DNA from: Rhizodiscina lignyota
Lineage: Eukaryota > Ascomycota > Dothideomycetes > Aulographales > Rhizodiscinaceae
Direction of reading: 5' to 3'
Assembly: GCA_010015805.1 (NCBI GenBank)
Contig: ML978144.1
Location: 124,001-188,000, forward strand
Length of the DNA: 64,000 nucleotides
The notes under the pieces were generated by a model that saw only the letters and a list, made by a program, of their open reading frames with translations, was not told where the DNA came from and searched no databases. Made by a program: the position numbers and the translations under genes. Positions 46,614-56,928 of the stretch are shown in pieces; position 1 is the stretch's first letter; each line of letters begins with the position of its first letter.

Positions 46614-47903
46614 ATGCAAAGTCTATTATCCTCCTCATCTAGTTCTGTCGCTTCAATGCAGTCATTTCAATTTGCCCTCTGTCGATCATCTTCTCAGAAA
46701 GTATATCAGCGCTTCTCACAGCTTATCTATCATGGCATTCGATACTCAAGTACAACAGCGAAAACGCAACCCTTAAAAGGCATCACGGTGGTCGCAATTG
46801 AGCAAGCAGTCGCCGCTCCATTCTGTACACGCCAACTTGCCGATCTCGGTGCGCGCGTTATCAAGATCGAACGACCAGGTCAAGGAGATTTCAATCGGCA
46901 CCACGACGACCGTGTCAATGGGCTCTGCTCGCATTTCGTATGGACCAACCGCTCAAAGGAGAGTCTGGCACTGGATTTGAAGAAACCTGAAGACTTGTCA
47001 ATTCTCAAGCAACTGATCGAGCGAAGAGCGGATGTTGTGGTGCAAAATCTTGCTCCTGGAGCAACCGCACGAATGGGGCTGTCGTACGAGCAGTTAAGCA
47101 AAACAAAGCCCAGCATCATCGTTTGCGATATCTCCGGCTACGGCTCCGATGGCTCTTACAGAGACAAGAAAGCCTATGATCTGCTCATCCAGAGCGAGGC
47201 TGGTTTCCTCTCAGTGACCGGATCCCCTGGCCATCCGGCCAAGGCTGGATGCAGCATTTCGGATATTGCGGCGGGCATGTATGGACTCACCAACATTTTG
47301 ACGGCGCTCTTCCATAGAGCAAATACTGGGAAAGGCTGCCATATCGACGTCTCGATGCTGGAGAGCACAGTCGAGTGGATGAGTTTTCCAATGTACTACG
47401 CTTTTAACGGCGCACCGGCACCGGCGATGGCAGGCGCTGCCCACGCCAGCATATATCCATACGGACCCTTCGTTGCTGGAGACAACAAATCTGTGATGTT
47501 GGGTATGCAGAATGACCGCGAATGGGTGTCGTTCTGTGAGCATGCGCTCGAACAGCCTTCTTTGGCAAGAGATCCGAGATTCGACACCACAGCTCTACGA
47601 TCAGCGAATCGAGATTTGCTCAAGCAAATCATTGAGCAAGCATTTGCGAAGCTTTCTGTAGAAGAAGTTGTTGCCAGGCTCGACAAGGCAAAGATTGCAA
47701 ATGCGAAGGTGAACACAATGGCGGATATCTGGGCTCACCCGCAGCTTAAAGAGAGGCAACGGTGGAAAGAAGTCGATTCAGCTGTTGGCGCAATACCTGC
47801 ATTGATTCCACCGGGCCTGCCGGAGAGCTTTGAGGCGAGGATGGATCCGATTCCAACGGTTGGCCAGCATAACGAAAAGATACTTGCAGAACTCAAGGAG
47901 TGA
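46614..47903 (+). CDS. CaiB/BaiF-family (class III) CoA transferase, probably mitochondrial
   Basis: Single exon, 429 residues. The ATG at 46614 is chosen as the first in frame. The N-terminal 50 residues are rich in Ser, Arg and Gln with no acids, as in a mitochondrial presequence. Family motifs follow: LKGITVVAIEQAVAAPFCTR, LADLGARVIKIERPGQGD, SLALDLKKPED, IIVCDISGYG, and AYDLLIQSEAGFLSVTG, whose Asp189 corresponds to the catalytic Asp. Later come GCHIDVSMLES and MLGMQNDREW. Class III enzymes move CoA between acyl groups through an aspartyl-acyl anhydride, or racemise 2-methylacyl-CoA. Substrate cannot be read from the sequence. It is convergent with an SDR gene 280 bp downstream. Confidence 0.88.
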   Translation: MQSLLSSSSSSVASMQSFQFALCRSSSQKVYQRFSQLIYHGIRYSSTTAKTQPLKGITVVAIEQAVAAPFCTRQLADLGARVIKIERPGQGDFNRHHDDRVNGLCSHFVWTNRSKESLALDLKKPEDLSILKQLIERRADVVVQNLAPGATARMGLSYEQLSKTKPSIIVCDISGYGSDGSYRDKKAYDLLIQSEAGFLSVTGSPGHPAKAGCSISDIAAGMYGLTNILTALFHRANTGKGCHIDVSMLESTVEWMSFPMYYAFNGAPAPAMAGAAHASIYPYGPFVAGDNKSVMLGMQNDREWVSFCEHALEQPSLARDPRFDTTALRSANRDLLKQIIEQAFAKLSVEEVVARLDKAKIANAKVNTMADIWAHPQLKERQRWKEVDSAVGAIPALIPPGLPESFEARMDPIPTVGQHNEKILAELKE

Positions 47904-48182
47904 AAATGACGTTCAAAACGATTCTACTTACTAGCATAGACGGCGCTCCTATGATACCATTGTATCTCACACACAATTCAACGCCTCATCATCCACATAG
48001 CTCACACATCCTTCGATTTGGACTAATGAGAGGGAACTATGAATTTGGATTACTGAACATGAAATATCGAAGCTTAGAGGTCAGATTTTGGCTTTATTCA
48101 TTAGCCTCGTGCGGATTCTGGGTGCTCTCACCGAGGAGAGGCACTTTGAGGCCCAATGTAGAAAAATGGTAGCATATGCATC

Positions 48183-49121
48183 TCATTCTGGTACAGTTAA
48201 CCTAATCTTCAGCAATTCTTTGTCAACTACCAACTCCTTCATGGACATAAACTCTTCCATATCCCATGTGGCATCGACATACCGACCCGCAAGCCATTCG
48301 CGTCTCTCTGCCGTCAGCCATACAATCGTGTCGGCAGGCAACTCATCGGTGTCCATTAGATAATGCTGAATCACCTCCGGAAGCTTGAGACTCATGTCGC
48401 TCACAATGGCTCCAGGATGCACTGCGTAGCTTAGCAGTCCTTTGTCACCATAGTCGTTAACCAACAACTCGGTCGTGCGGATGTTGACGAACTTAGTTAA
48501 GCAGTATCCACTGCATCCTGACGCTGGATGGAATGCTGTCGAAGAACAAAGATTGATCAGCGTCTTCGTCGGAGATTTGAAGAGCAATGGCAGGAAAGAG
48601 CGCGTGACGAGAAATGTGCCCTTGACGTTGACTTCCCACCCTTGCCACCAGTCGTCCGGGTCAAAATCTCCATGCAGTGCATATGCTGGTAGATATCCAG
48701 CATTATTGATGAGAATATCGAGGTGTCCGTACTTCTCGCCAAAGGATTTCGCGGCCGCTTCCACAGCCTTCCTATCTGTGATGTCGAGGCTTTCGGCGAA
48801 GACTTCTGGTACTTGTTTACCGGACTGTTTAGCGGCATCTTTGATCTCCTTTTCCAGATTCGAGATATCGGAGCGGGCACATACGCCGATGACCTTCGCG
48901 CCTGCTTTGGCATAGGAGAGAGCAATTGCTCGACCAATGGCTTTTGACGCGCCAGTAATAAAGACACGATGAGACGAGTGGTCAATATTTGCTGGGTTGA
49001 TGAGCGGGTATGTGTCGTTGTGTTTTTCGCGGGTGAAGCTCCATGCGCTCTCTTTCATGAATTTGGGAACCAAGGAGTTGAAGGACTCCACATCATGATA
49101 TTGATAACCTGCTGCTGGCAT
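48183..49121 (-). CDS. Short-chain dehydrogenase/reductase
   Basis: Single exon, 312 residues from MPAAGYQYHD. An upstream in-frame ATG at 49277 would add 52 residues that look like leader sequence. The Rossmann motif is FITGASKAIGRAIALSYAKAG (first Gly pair near residue 55). NNAG appears in DILINNAGYLP. The catalytic Ser lies in LCSSTAFH and Tyr-x-x-x-Lys in GYCLTKF, so the enzyme should be active. Later PGAIVSDMS is the usual post-catalytic turn. It oxidises or reduces an alcohol/carbonyl with NAD(P); an Arg after the second strand (VCARSD) may favour NADP, which is weak evidence. It sits tail to tail with the CoA transferase. Confidence 0.88.
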   Translation of the reverse strand: MPAAGYQYHDVESFNSLVPKFMKESAWSFTREKHNDTYPLINPANIDHSSHRVFITGASKAIGRAIALSYAKAGAKVIGVCARSDISNLEKEIKDAAKQSGKQVPEVFAESLDITDRKAVEAAAKSFGEKYGHLDILINNAGYLPAYALHGDFDPDDWWQGWEVNVKGTFLVTRSFLPLLFKSPTKTLINLCSSTAFHPASGCSGYCLTKFVNIRTTELLVNDYGDKGLLSYAVHPGAIVSDMSLKLPEVIQHYLMDTDELPADTIVWLTAERREWLAGRYVDATWDMEEFMSMKELVVDKELLKIRLTVPE

Positions 49122-50146
49122 GGTGGATAACAATTTCCGAAGTCTTCGTACTCCAAAAACAGCCAGATGTTGAAGTACAAAATGGATACTCGAAAATTTC
49201 TTGAGCCAACATAAATCTCTGGGCCTCACAGAGTTGCAAAAGGGCGGGGAACCTTGGGTAAATAGACTCTCAAACATACATCTGGTAAGGATTCTGGGAA
49301 TTTAGCTAACTCGATTGTCGTGGCGTATTCGGGGCGTATTCGGGGGAATCTTCCCTTCATGCTGACCACCAGTATCAGAGTAGGATTTCAATTACGTTAC
49401 TCGGTTGCAAGCCACATTTCAGTCCAAACCCAAAGCTCCAGCAAAGTGTCAGAGAGAGGATACTCTTGCACGGAAGCTCTCTTGATTTGCACTTTAAAGC
49501 CGTTGGAGTGGATATTGAAGATGAGCCCCACAGCGGAGCGGCCGCATGCGCACCATCGACAAGGATTACGATATGTCACTCTTGGCTTATACAAACTGTA
49601 GCTAGAATCAAGCTCCCGTTGATCATTCCCGACAGTAATATGGGCTACTACTCATTTGGTACATTTCAGAGTTTATCCTGGAAGCTGCCTTTTGTATTGG
49701 GGTACCGTGTACTTCGTACATACACACATGTACAAGACAGTGAAGACACTATTTTAACCAACGTTCGATGACATACCAATGTTCGCCTTTCGTGGTGACT
49801 TTGTGGTAGCAATAAGAAACTATACGGTTATATCCTCTCCAAGGTAAGTACAATCACTTATTCTTTATTGGGTCCGTGCATTAATGCTGATTTCGGGAGA
49901 CATTGCTGGAACCGTTGACGGCATATCGCAGATGACAGGGTGCTTATATTACACTCTCATTTTATAGTAGGATGACACTATGCTGGCATTATCTTGCTAA
50001 TGAACTGAATATGGGAGCTGAATTGCTCGGGCAATGCTTTGAAATCAAGGAAATCATGTGTCTCTATTCTGCAGAGCATGCCGACGATAGACGGATGATT
50101 CTCGCTCATGCACAAAAGGTGCAGCGTCGTTTTAGTTACTGAATAA
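49122..50146. other. Spacer
   Basis: Upstream region of the SDR and 3' flank of the transcription factor gene. Frames at 49320-49771 are short and unrecognised. Confidence 0.45.
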
Positions 50147-51812
50147 TTATAATCTAATACTTGCGATCTTCTCGAGGAGCGTATCATTGGCTACTTCGCC
50201 TACACGCACAGCCCGGTCTCTAATCCACGTTTGCTGATCGTGTGAGGTGCCAGCAACAGCGAAGGCCTCCACCATTACATGAAACGGAAAAGTAAGATAG
50301 CTCAAAATGCTAGCCCTCATACCCTTTTCTGCTTTGGCATGGTTTTCGATGACCAGTTCTCCATCTCCATCCACAGAGCCGTCGAGAGAGATTTTGTTAA
50401 CGCAGTAAGGTATGCTCGCGCAGATATCGGCAATTAGATCCTGCATGCTCTTTGTGACAATCCGAATCGATAAGTCAACTTCATGTTGATGGTGGTCCTC
50501 AAGCAGACGGAGTAACTTAACGATAACAATTTTCAGAAGGATCCGTACACTTCGATATCGATTCCAGATTGCGGTGTGACCAAGACTTGAATACGTGTGA
50601 ATATCGCTTGTATAAGACGTGCCTGGAAATAACTCGCGGTCGACTTCGAAGGTTTTGTAACGCCAATCATGTGAGAGGCGGATCGTCCAGAGGAACATCT
50701 CGCTATCGAGACGGTTCGCTTGGTCGAGCAGCTGTCCGAGAGGATCCTGCGATGTACTGGGAATGCCATAGCTCGTTAAAGGTGTTTGTGCCTCCCGTTG
50801 GAGCCTGGCAACAGATACCATGAATCTGTCCAGCTCCAGTGACAGCCCGGACTCCCCAAACACCACGCCATCCTCTAACCATTTTGGTAAGCCTGTACTC
50901 CGGAGAAGCGCGCTTCGGATGACTTGTCGTCGAACAAGCTTGTCGAGGTTTAGGTTACGCTGTTCTGTCGAAAGCAGCTGTTGGCGGGCCTTCAACACTG
51001 CAGTCGCTCCATCATGGTGACAGAATGCTCTATTCATATGTTGAAAGAGTTCGACTCTGCTTTTTGTCTTGTCTTCAAATCCAGAATTTATGTTCTGATT
51101 CTGATCAGCCGGGATCATACGAGTAGAGTATGATGAATTACTTACTTCGTAAAAGCTGAGGATCATAGTTGCCAGCAACGTCTCATCGGAACAAGACTCG
51201 ACTGGGTCTTGAAGCGACCGCTTAATCATATTTACTGCTTGAATATACATAAATGTTGATGCCTTTGATGCGGCCAGAATGTCTCTTGCTTTGCCAAAGG
51301 CGGAGTAAGATGTTGCGAGCATTGCCAAGTAAAATGCTGAATCCTTTTGGGCATGAGTCCATGTCAGTGGTAAGTACTTCATATGTTCCTGAGCAGCTTC
51401 AATGACTTCAACGGGAGGAATGACATGGTGATGAAAGTAGTATGCAATGGCTTGATCCTCCCACGATGTCGTCAAAGAGTGGGTAAGCCCCTGGGATCCG
51501 TCATTTAATGATACAGAGCTAAACTTGAAGCCCGTCCTTTTTTTGGCCGTCGATTTGGGTTCTCTGAGAACCCTCCTCTGGCGTGATGGCGAAGACGTCG
51601 TCTTTGGGCCCAAATTCTCCAGTACGAAAGCAAACTTCGGCTCTTTTTGTTCTGAAATGAAGCATATGCGATTTGCGCGTTGGCATTGGCCACAATTTGG
51701 GCGTGCTCCATCGCACTGGTGATAGTTAGTGCTGTCACTTGCAGGCCAGGGGCTTACGTACCTTCACACGCCGCTTTCTGCAGGTCTCACAGCCGTCACC
51801 CCAAGCCATCAT
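50147..51812 (-). CDS. Zn2Cys6 fungal transcription factor
   Basis: Exon 1 is 51812..51762 and the rest starts at 51715. A probable second, in-frame intron spans 51145..51068 (GTAAGT donor, 78 nt), giving about 513 residues. If it is retained the length is 539. The first intron splits the zinc cluster: CETCRKRRVK before it, then CDGARPNCGQCQRANRIC, so the pattern C-x2-C-x6-C-x5-C-x2-C-x6-C is complete. A basic linker (RQRRVLREPKST) follows. The C-terminal region with TWTHAQKDSAFYLAMLATSY and ELFQHMNRAF matches the loosely conserved fungal transcription factor domain. Such proteins bind CGG-type half sites and often regulate nearby metabolic genes; the closest candidates are the aldo-keto reductase and SDRs on either side. 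Confidence 0.88.
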
Positions 51813-52123
51813 CTATGCATTGTTCGAGCATCCCAATGAAGAAGGAATTGGGTACTTTTCCGTGTGGATGTTCATGTTTGAGATTATTTCGTTAGTTTGA
51901 CTCCCTTCTCGGCGATAACACAAAATCCGCCGATCCCCGTGACGTGTGTGGCTGAAACATTTCCTGAACCTCCGCCACAAACTTCAGGTCGTAATCGTTG
52001 CAAATTTTCTAGTCTTCATCTCCATATACATTATCACTTATAACATTGAGGCAACAATAGACCATTCCTCGACATACAGCTCCAATTTACAATCTATGCT
52101 TGCGTCAACTGTATTAACGTCCC
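51813..52123. other. Spacer
   Basis: Short region upstream of the Zn2Cys6 gene and downstream of the aldo-keto reductase gene. Nothing else seen. Confidence 0.5.
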
Positions 52124-53347
52124 CTAAAAGTGCCCAACTACAGATTTCGGCTTGTACGGCTCCTCGAGATACTTCATCTCCTCGTCGGACAAGACTCTTT
52201 CCTTCAGACCGCAGGCCTCGTCAATTCTTCTCACTGAACTGAATCCAACGATCGGGATGGTCCCTTTCTGAATCACCCAGCCGAGCGCGACTTGGCTCAT
52301 GGTCCACCCTTTATCCTTACTTACCTTCTCGACTCGGTCGATGATTTCATTATCAGCATCACTTCTACCTGCAAAAGACGGGCCCATGCCTCCTTTCGAG
52401 CGGGTAGTCTCCTCCCCTCGTGGACGTGCCAATAACCCAGCAGACAGAGGACCGTATGGGATCAGGCCCACGCCTGTCTCTTTGCAGAATTTGATCTACC
52501 GCGCTGGTTAGCCTTTATCATTGAAAGCAGAAATAATCAGCGCACCATTTCTCTCTCCTCTTCTCTGTATCGTAAATTGTATGAGTTCTGCATGCTGACA
52601 AACTTGGTCCATCCATTTTTCTCCGCTACGAACTGCAGAGTCGCGAATTGATATGTCCACATGGAGCTTGCTCCAATATATCGGACCTTTCCACTCTGGA
52701 TGAGATCATGCAGCGCTTTCATTATCTCTTCCGGCTTGACAGATGAATCGTAGCGATGAATCTGGAGGACATCGATGTAGTCCGTCTCAAGGCGCTTCAA
52801 CGATGCTTCGACGGCATTGAAGATGGCCGCCCTCGACAATCCTGGAAAGTCCATCAGTCCTTGATACTAGTTCTTGGCAGTTTGTGTGGTTACTGACCGC
52901 TCTGGTTAACGTAATCCTTGCTATTTCCAATGCCGGGAACCATCGCCGCATTTGTGGCTGTCTCTTCGCCAACTGCCAAGAAACATTTGGTCATCAGGAT
53001 CACCTTATGGCGGGGTATCCCAAACGTTTTAATTGCTTTTGCGAGGATCTTTTCGCTTCGACCGTTTGAGTATGCATTGGCCGTATCCCATGTGTTCAGT
53101 CCTTCCCCCAGTCAGTCTGAGGATAGGGAGTCAGAGAAGCTGTCGCACCTTTATCCCAAGCGGCTTTCAGCACCTGCAGTGCCTCCTTCTCATCGATCAC
53201 CCAGTCCGCCCACTGCTTGCTACCAAGGGACATTGCACCCAGAACTGGTACTGAGACTCTTAATCCGGATTCACCGAGTTGGGCATATGAAACTTTCGTC
53301 TCATCAAAGCTTGCTTGAAGAGCTGCTGGCAGGTTTCGGCCGGCCAT
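52124..53347 (-). CDS. Aldo-keto reductase
   Basis: Exons 53347..53149, 53101..52898, 52841..52546 and 52495..52124; 356 residues with matching phases. The catalytic tetrad is visible: Asp and Tyr in [10 protein letters not shown], Lys in VILMTKC, and His in VLQIHRYD. The family segments [42 protein letters not shown] and [16 protein letters not shown] follow, the last binding the NADP phosphate end. These features match yeast-type aryl-alcohol dehydrogenase and related AKRs, which reduce aldehydes to alcohols with NADPH. It lies 311 bp from the Zn2Cys6 gene on the same strand. The substrate is unknown. Confidence 0.92.
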
Positions 53348-54480
53348 TATTCGAGAAAATATGAGATAGTTTCGCGATTTTTGTACTTTTGACTTTGTAT
53401 TCCGATGCTGAGGAATTGATGAAATCTGGCTGGCTTTGGCCTTGCGCTTGAGGGCTTAAATATTTGAATGATCAACCAGTTGTGTTTCTCTCCGTCGTTC
53501 GTATTTCGCCATCCCCGTTACATTATTTCACCATTAATCATGTATTTCTAAGGTTTATGGCTTTGTTCCGCGCTTTCAATTCTCCACACTGACAAGATTT
53601 AGACCGAATCTCCATGCGCTTCCTGTTATGGCAAGTATCTCTCCGGATTGAGCAACGATCATCAGGACGGCGTTAAGAATCGCAATTGGCCTAGGCCCAA
53701 TTTAGAAAGTATAGCGTCCATATTAGGCGAAGCGCCCGGAAGGAATGTTTCAGGCGACCCTGGAACCCTTTTAAAAGCCCGTAACCCTCAGAAATGGAGC
53801 TCTCGGAAGGACATGAACGGAAACGGAGGGCAGATATCTCTTCTCGTGACCTTGACGTCTTCGAGGAGATGGCCTGCAGTCCCTCTGCAGGACACTGATT
53901 CGATCTGCCCAGTACGTAGTGTCATTAGGAACCCGCCATACCGGCCTGTCGCGGACGAGGCAATTTGCTATCCTCACTGGAGCCTATCCCTCTCTGGACC
54001 AGGAGCACATGGGTTCGAGACTGTATTTTGCGAAGGTATCTTTATCAAAAGGGCTGCAGAAAGGGAGCACTTCGTTGGGCTTTTTGTTCGCAAACCATCA
54101 GTTTCGCGATCTCGCTTCTTAATTCGGGCCGTATGCGAGGCATGAAGCGATACCGGCTCCCGCAGCCTGCCAAACAATATGCGAAATCCAAATATTCGCG
54201 GATTGGGTGACCTTGTCCGTTTGAACGGGAACAGCGGTCTCCCTGACATGGTATATGGCTGGATAAGTTACTATGTGGGCAATCATCATCGTGGTTTTTA
54301 CAGCCGAAGTCGTTGAAGAACGCCTTTCAAGGTTGGCATCCGCCGGTCGCTCCAATTGCTCCAAAGGAAAATTCGCCCTCCAAGGTTCCATAATCCGAAA
54401 CTTTATAAACGGCTTTAAATACTGGAGTGCTATCTCATTCATTTAATGCGAACGTTTCTAGAGCGTTCATTCAGTCAAGC
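53348..54480. other. Divergent upstream region
   Basis: Between the aldo-keto reductase and the second SDR. Several frames on both strands at 53648-54442 have no recognisable protein. Probably promoters plus decayed sequence. Confidence 0.4.
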
Positions 54481-55627
54481 ATGGCTTCTGCCGCTAAAGT
54501 TGCTCTAATTACTGGTGGAGGTAACAAATCCCTCTAACCGATTTGGTTTCTCCTGTACAACCACTGAACCAATCTCACAGCCTCTGGAATCGGTCTTGCA
54601 GTCGTTGTCAGGCTCTTAGAATCTGGCTGGAACTGTACCATCCTCGACTTTAATCTTCAGCATCTTGAAGAAGCCAAACAAAAGCTGGGACCGCAGGTAC
54701 TCTTTATCAAATGCAATGTCGCCAATTATGATGAGCAGTCCCGTGCCTTCGTACAAAGCTGGGAGAAATGGAGGAGGCTAGACTTTGGTACGCAAGATTT
54801 TAACACGACTTTTGCTTCTGTCCACTGACAATTGACAGTCTTTGCAAATGCGGTACGTTGCCCTTAAGATACGTTGCCCTTAAGCACTACGTGACAATTC
54901 TTCTGTTCCAACTGCCCATTTGGCTTCATTCTTACAGTTCGCAGGGAATTGGCGATCGTATCGATTGGCTGCAGCCCGCAAAAGAGCTTCCTAATGGCTC
55001 TCCCGAAAAGCCAGATATGATGGTAGTCGACATTTGTCTTACAGGTGCAGCCTACTCGAGCTATCTCGGTTTACATTATTTTCGAAAGTATTCATCTCCT
55101 GGCGGGAAAATTGTCTTTACAAGCAGCCAGGCTGGGCTATATCCTCATGGGCGCGGAACAATGTACACAGCGGCCAAGCACGCCGTAAGTGGATATCATC
55201 TCAAGACTCGCTACAAAGATTCATTGAATGCTTATCTTCTTTACATCAGATCGTTGGTCTCACTCGGTCAATGGGAAAACGTCTCGGGAGTGACACCATA
55301 CCTATCACAGCGAACTGCGTCTGCCCAGGAGCCGTTATAACCAACATCAGAGCCGATGCCGTCAATCAGGCGACGCCACCGGAGCACGAAACACCAATCT
55401 CAACTGTTGTTCGAGCTGTCGAACAGTGTCTTGAGGACGACTCCTTCCAAGGTCGAGTACTAGAATGTAGCGGGGGGAACATACATAACGTTCCCATCCG
55501 CGAGTATCCCGATGAAACCACGAAGGCTCTTTGGTCTGGAGGTCACCGGGACAAGATAGATCAAGAGCTTTTAGCAAAACAGATGGCGGAAAAGAGGGCG
55601 ATCATAGCGAGGAATTTGGTGCATTGA
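54481..55627 (+). CDS. Short-chain dehydrogenase, 15-hydroxyprostaglandin dehydrogenase-like, five exons
   Basis: Exons 54481..54520, 54581..54787, 54839..54852 (14 nt), 54945..55184 and 55250..55627; phases agree throughout and give 292 residues. The spliced Rossmann motif reads ALITGGASGIGLAV, split by intron 1. The NAG motif (VFANAGIGDR) is built from exons 2, 3 and 4, so the microexon is needed for function. Ser and Tyr-x-x-x-Lys appear in KIVFTSSQAG and YTAAKHAIVG. Asp in ILDFN at the end of strand 2 favours NAD. These are features of NAD-dependent 15-hydroxyprostaglandin dehydrogenase-like SDRs, common in fungi with unknown substrates. The intron after the microexon contains a 16-bp direct duplication (ATACGTTGCCCTTAAG). 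Confidence 0.88.
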
Positions 55628-56145
55628 AGTCGTACTTTGTCCCGAGTTTGAGGCAATCGGATACCGAATTCGAGATCAAGCATGGAAGAGCCTTCTTTAA
55701 TTCTGTTCCTAACTCATATGATAATATATTTGAATTCAAGCATTAAGATCGTGCCCATTTGCCCAGTTTATATGATTGAGATCGTAAAATGGAGAGAGTC
55801 AATTGCTCCAAACCACAGAACTTGAAAACTTAACATTCAGCACCTGAAACTGGAAACAGCGCATAACCAGTCACTCCTTTACTGAACTTAGAAGTGGTTA
55901 GCCCTCAGTTTAATAGTACTGTCATGTCTGGAAGGTTGCAATTACATGTGTATACAATCTGGCTTTAAACATTCTGGAGGAACCGAGGCACAAAACCCCG
56001 CAGAATACTTGCTCTACTTGAATCCTTCTGTTCTCACGCGACCTCCAATTTGACTTGAAGTCACAAATTGTACAATCACCAGCAAGGAAAAGAAAATTTG
56101 CACTGCAAGCTTCAATTGCGCCTTGTATTCCAGTGCTGAACAACA
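55628..56145. other. Spacer
   Basis: 3' flank of the SDR and upstream region of the alpha/beta hydrolase. No gene seen. Confidence 0.5.
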
Positions 56146-56928
56146 ATGCCGTATCTTGATCGCTCAGGCGTGAAGCTTTACTACTCGGTCCATGGGAGCG
56201 GCACCCCTCTCATTCTCACACATGGATACTCCTCAACCTCAGACATGTGGCAAGGCCAGGTAGAAGCTCTTTCAAAGCAGTTCAAACTCATCATCTGGGA
56301 CATGCGAGGACATGGGAAATCCGACTATCCCGACGATCAGTCCCAATACAGCGAGGCCCACACGGTTGCAGACATAGAGGCGATCCTGAACGAAGTTTGT
56401 GGCTCTCGCCAGGCCATCGTCGGCGGTTTGTCTCTGGGTGGATACACATCTCTGGCCTTCTACCAGGTACATCCTGAACGTGTCAAGGCGTTGCTAATTA
56501 TCGATACCGGCCCTGGATTCAAGAAAGATGCAGCACGAGACGGATGGAACAAGACCGCACATGAGACTGCGCGACGTCTTGAAAGCGAGGGTCTCGCTTC
56601 TCTCCAAACTGCCAGTGCGGAGCGAAGGCTTGTTACACATCGAAATGCGAAAGGACTGGCGCTGGCGGCCAGAGGGATGCTTACGCAGCGTAACGCTTCG
56701 GTCATCAACTCGCTATCAGACATCAAGGTTCCGTCGATAGTCATAGTTGGCGCGGACGACAAGCCATTCTTAGCAGCCTCGGACTATATGGCGAAGAAGA
56801 TCCCCGGTTGCAAAAAGGTTGTGGTGCCGAATGCTGGGCATGCTGTGAATATTGATCAGCCCGAAGGTTTCTTAAAAGCTCTTATGCCCTTTCTAAATGA
56901 TGTGGAATCTCCAAAAGCTCGATTGTAA
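56146..56928 (+). CDS. Alpha/beta hydrolase, 3-oxoadipate enol-lactonase-like
   Basis: Single exon, 260 residues, start MPYLDRSGVKLYY. The oxyanion segment LTHGYSS is at 24-30. The nucleophile Ser96 is in GGLSLGGY, the acid Asp204 in VGADDKPF and the base His232 in NAGHAVNID; the triad is complete and correctly spaced. The short cap and the MRGHGKSDYP segment fit the enol-lactonase, haloperoxidase and esterase branch of the superfamily. The protein has no signal peptide and should be cytosolic. Together with the nearby SDRs and CoA transferase it could belong to a degradative route, but the substrate is not predictable. Confidence 0.9.
   Translation: MPYLDRSGVKLYYSVHGSGTPLILTHGYSSTSDMWQGQVEALSKQFKLIIWDMRGHGKSDYPDDQSQYSEAHTVADIEAILNEVCGSRQAIVGGLSLGGYTSLAFYQVHPERVKALLIIDTGPGFKKDAARDGWNKTAHETARRLESEGLASLQTASAERRLVTHRNAKGLALAARGMLTQRNASVINSLSDIKVPSIVIVGADDKPFLAASDYMAKKIPGCKKVVVPNAGHAVNIDQPEGFLKALMPFLNDVESPKARL

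Noticed and set aside
49122-49277. 52 extra N-terminal residues on the SDR starting at 49277
   Set aside because: The segment looks like 5' leader sequence and is not part of the SDR fold, although it does begin with ATG.
46614-56928. A polyketide or non-ribosomal peptide cluster
   Set aside because: No synthase, synthetase, terpene cyclase or prenyltransferase is present anywhere in the window.
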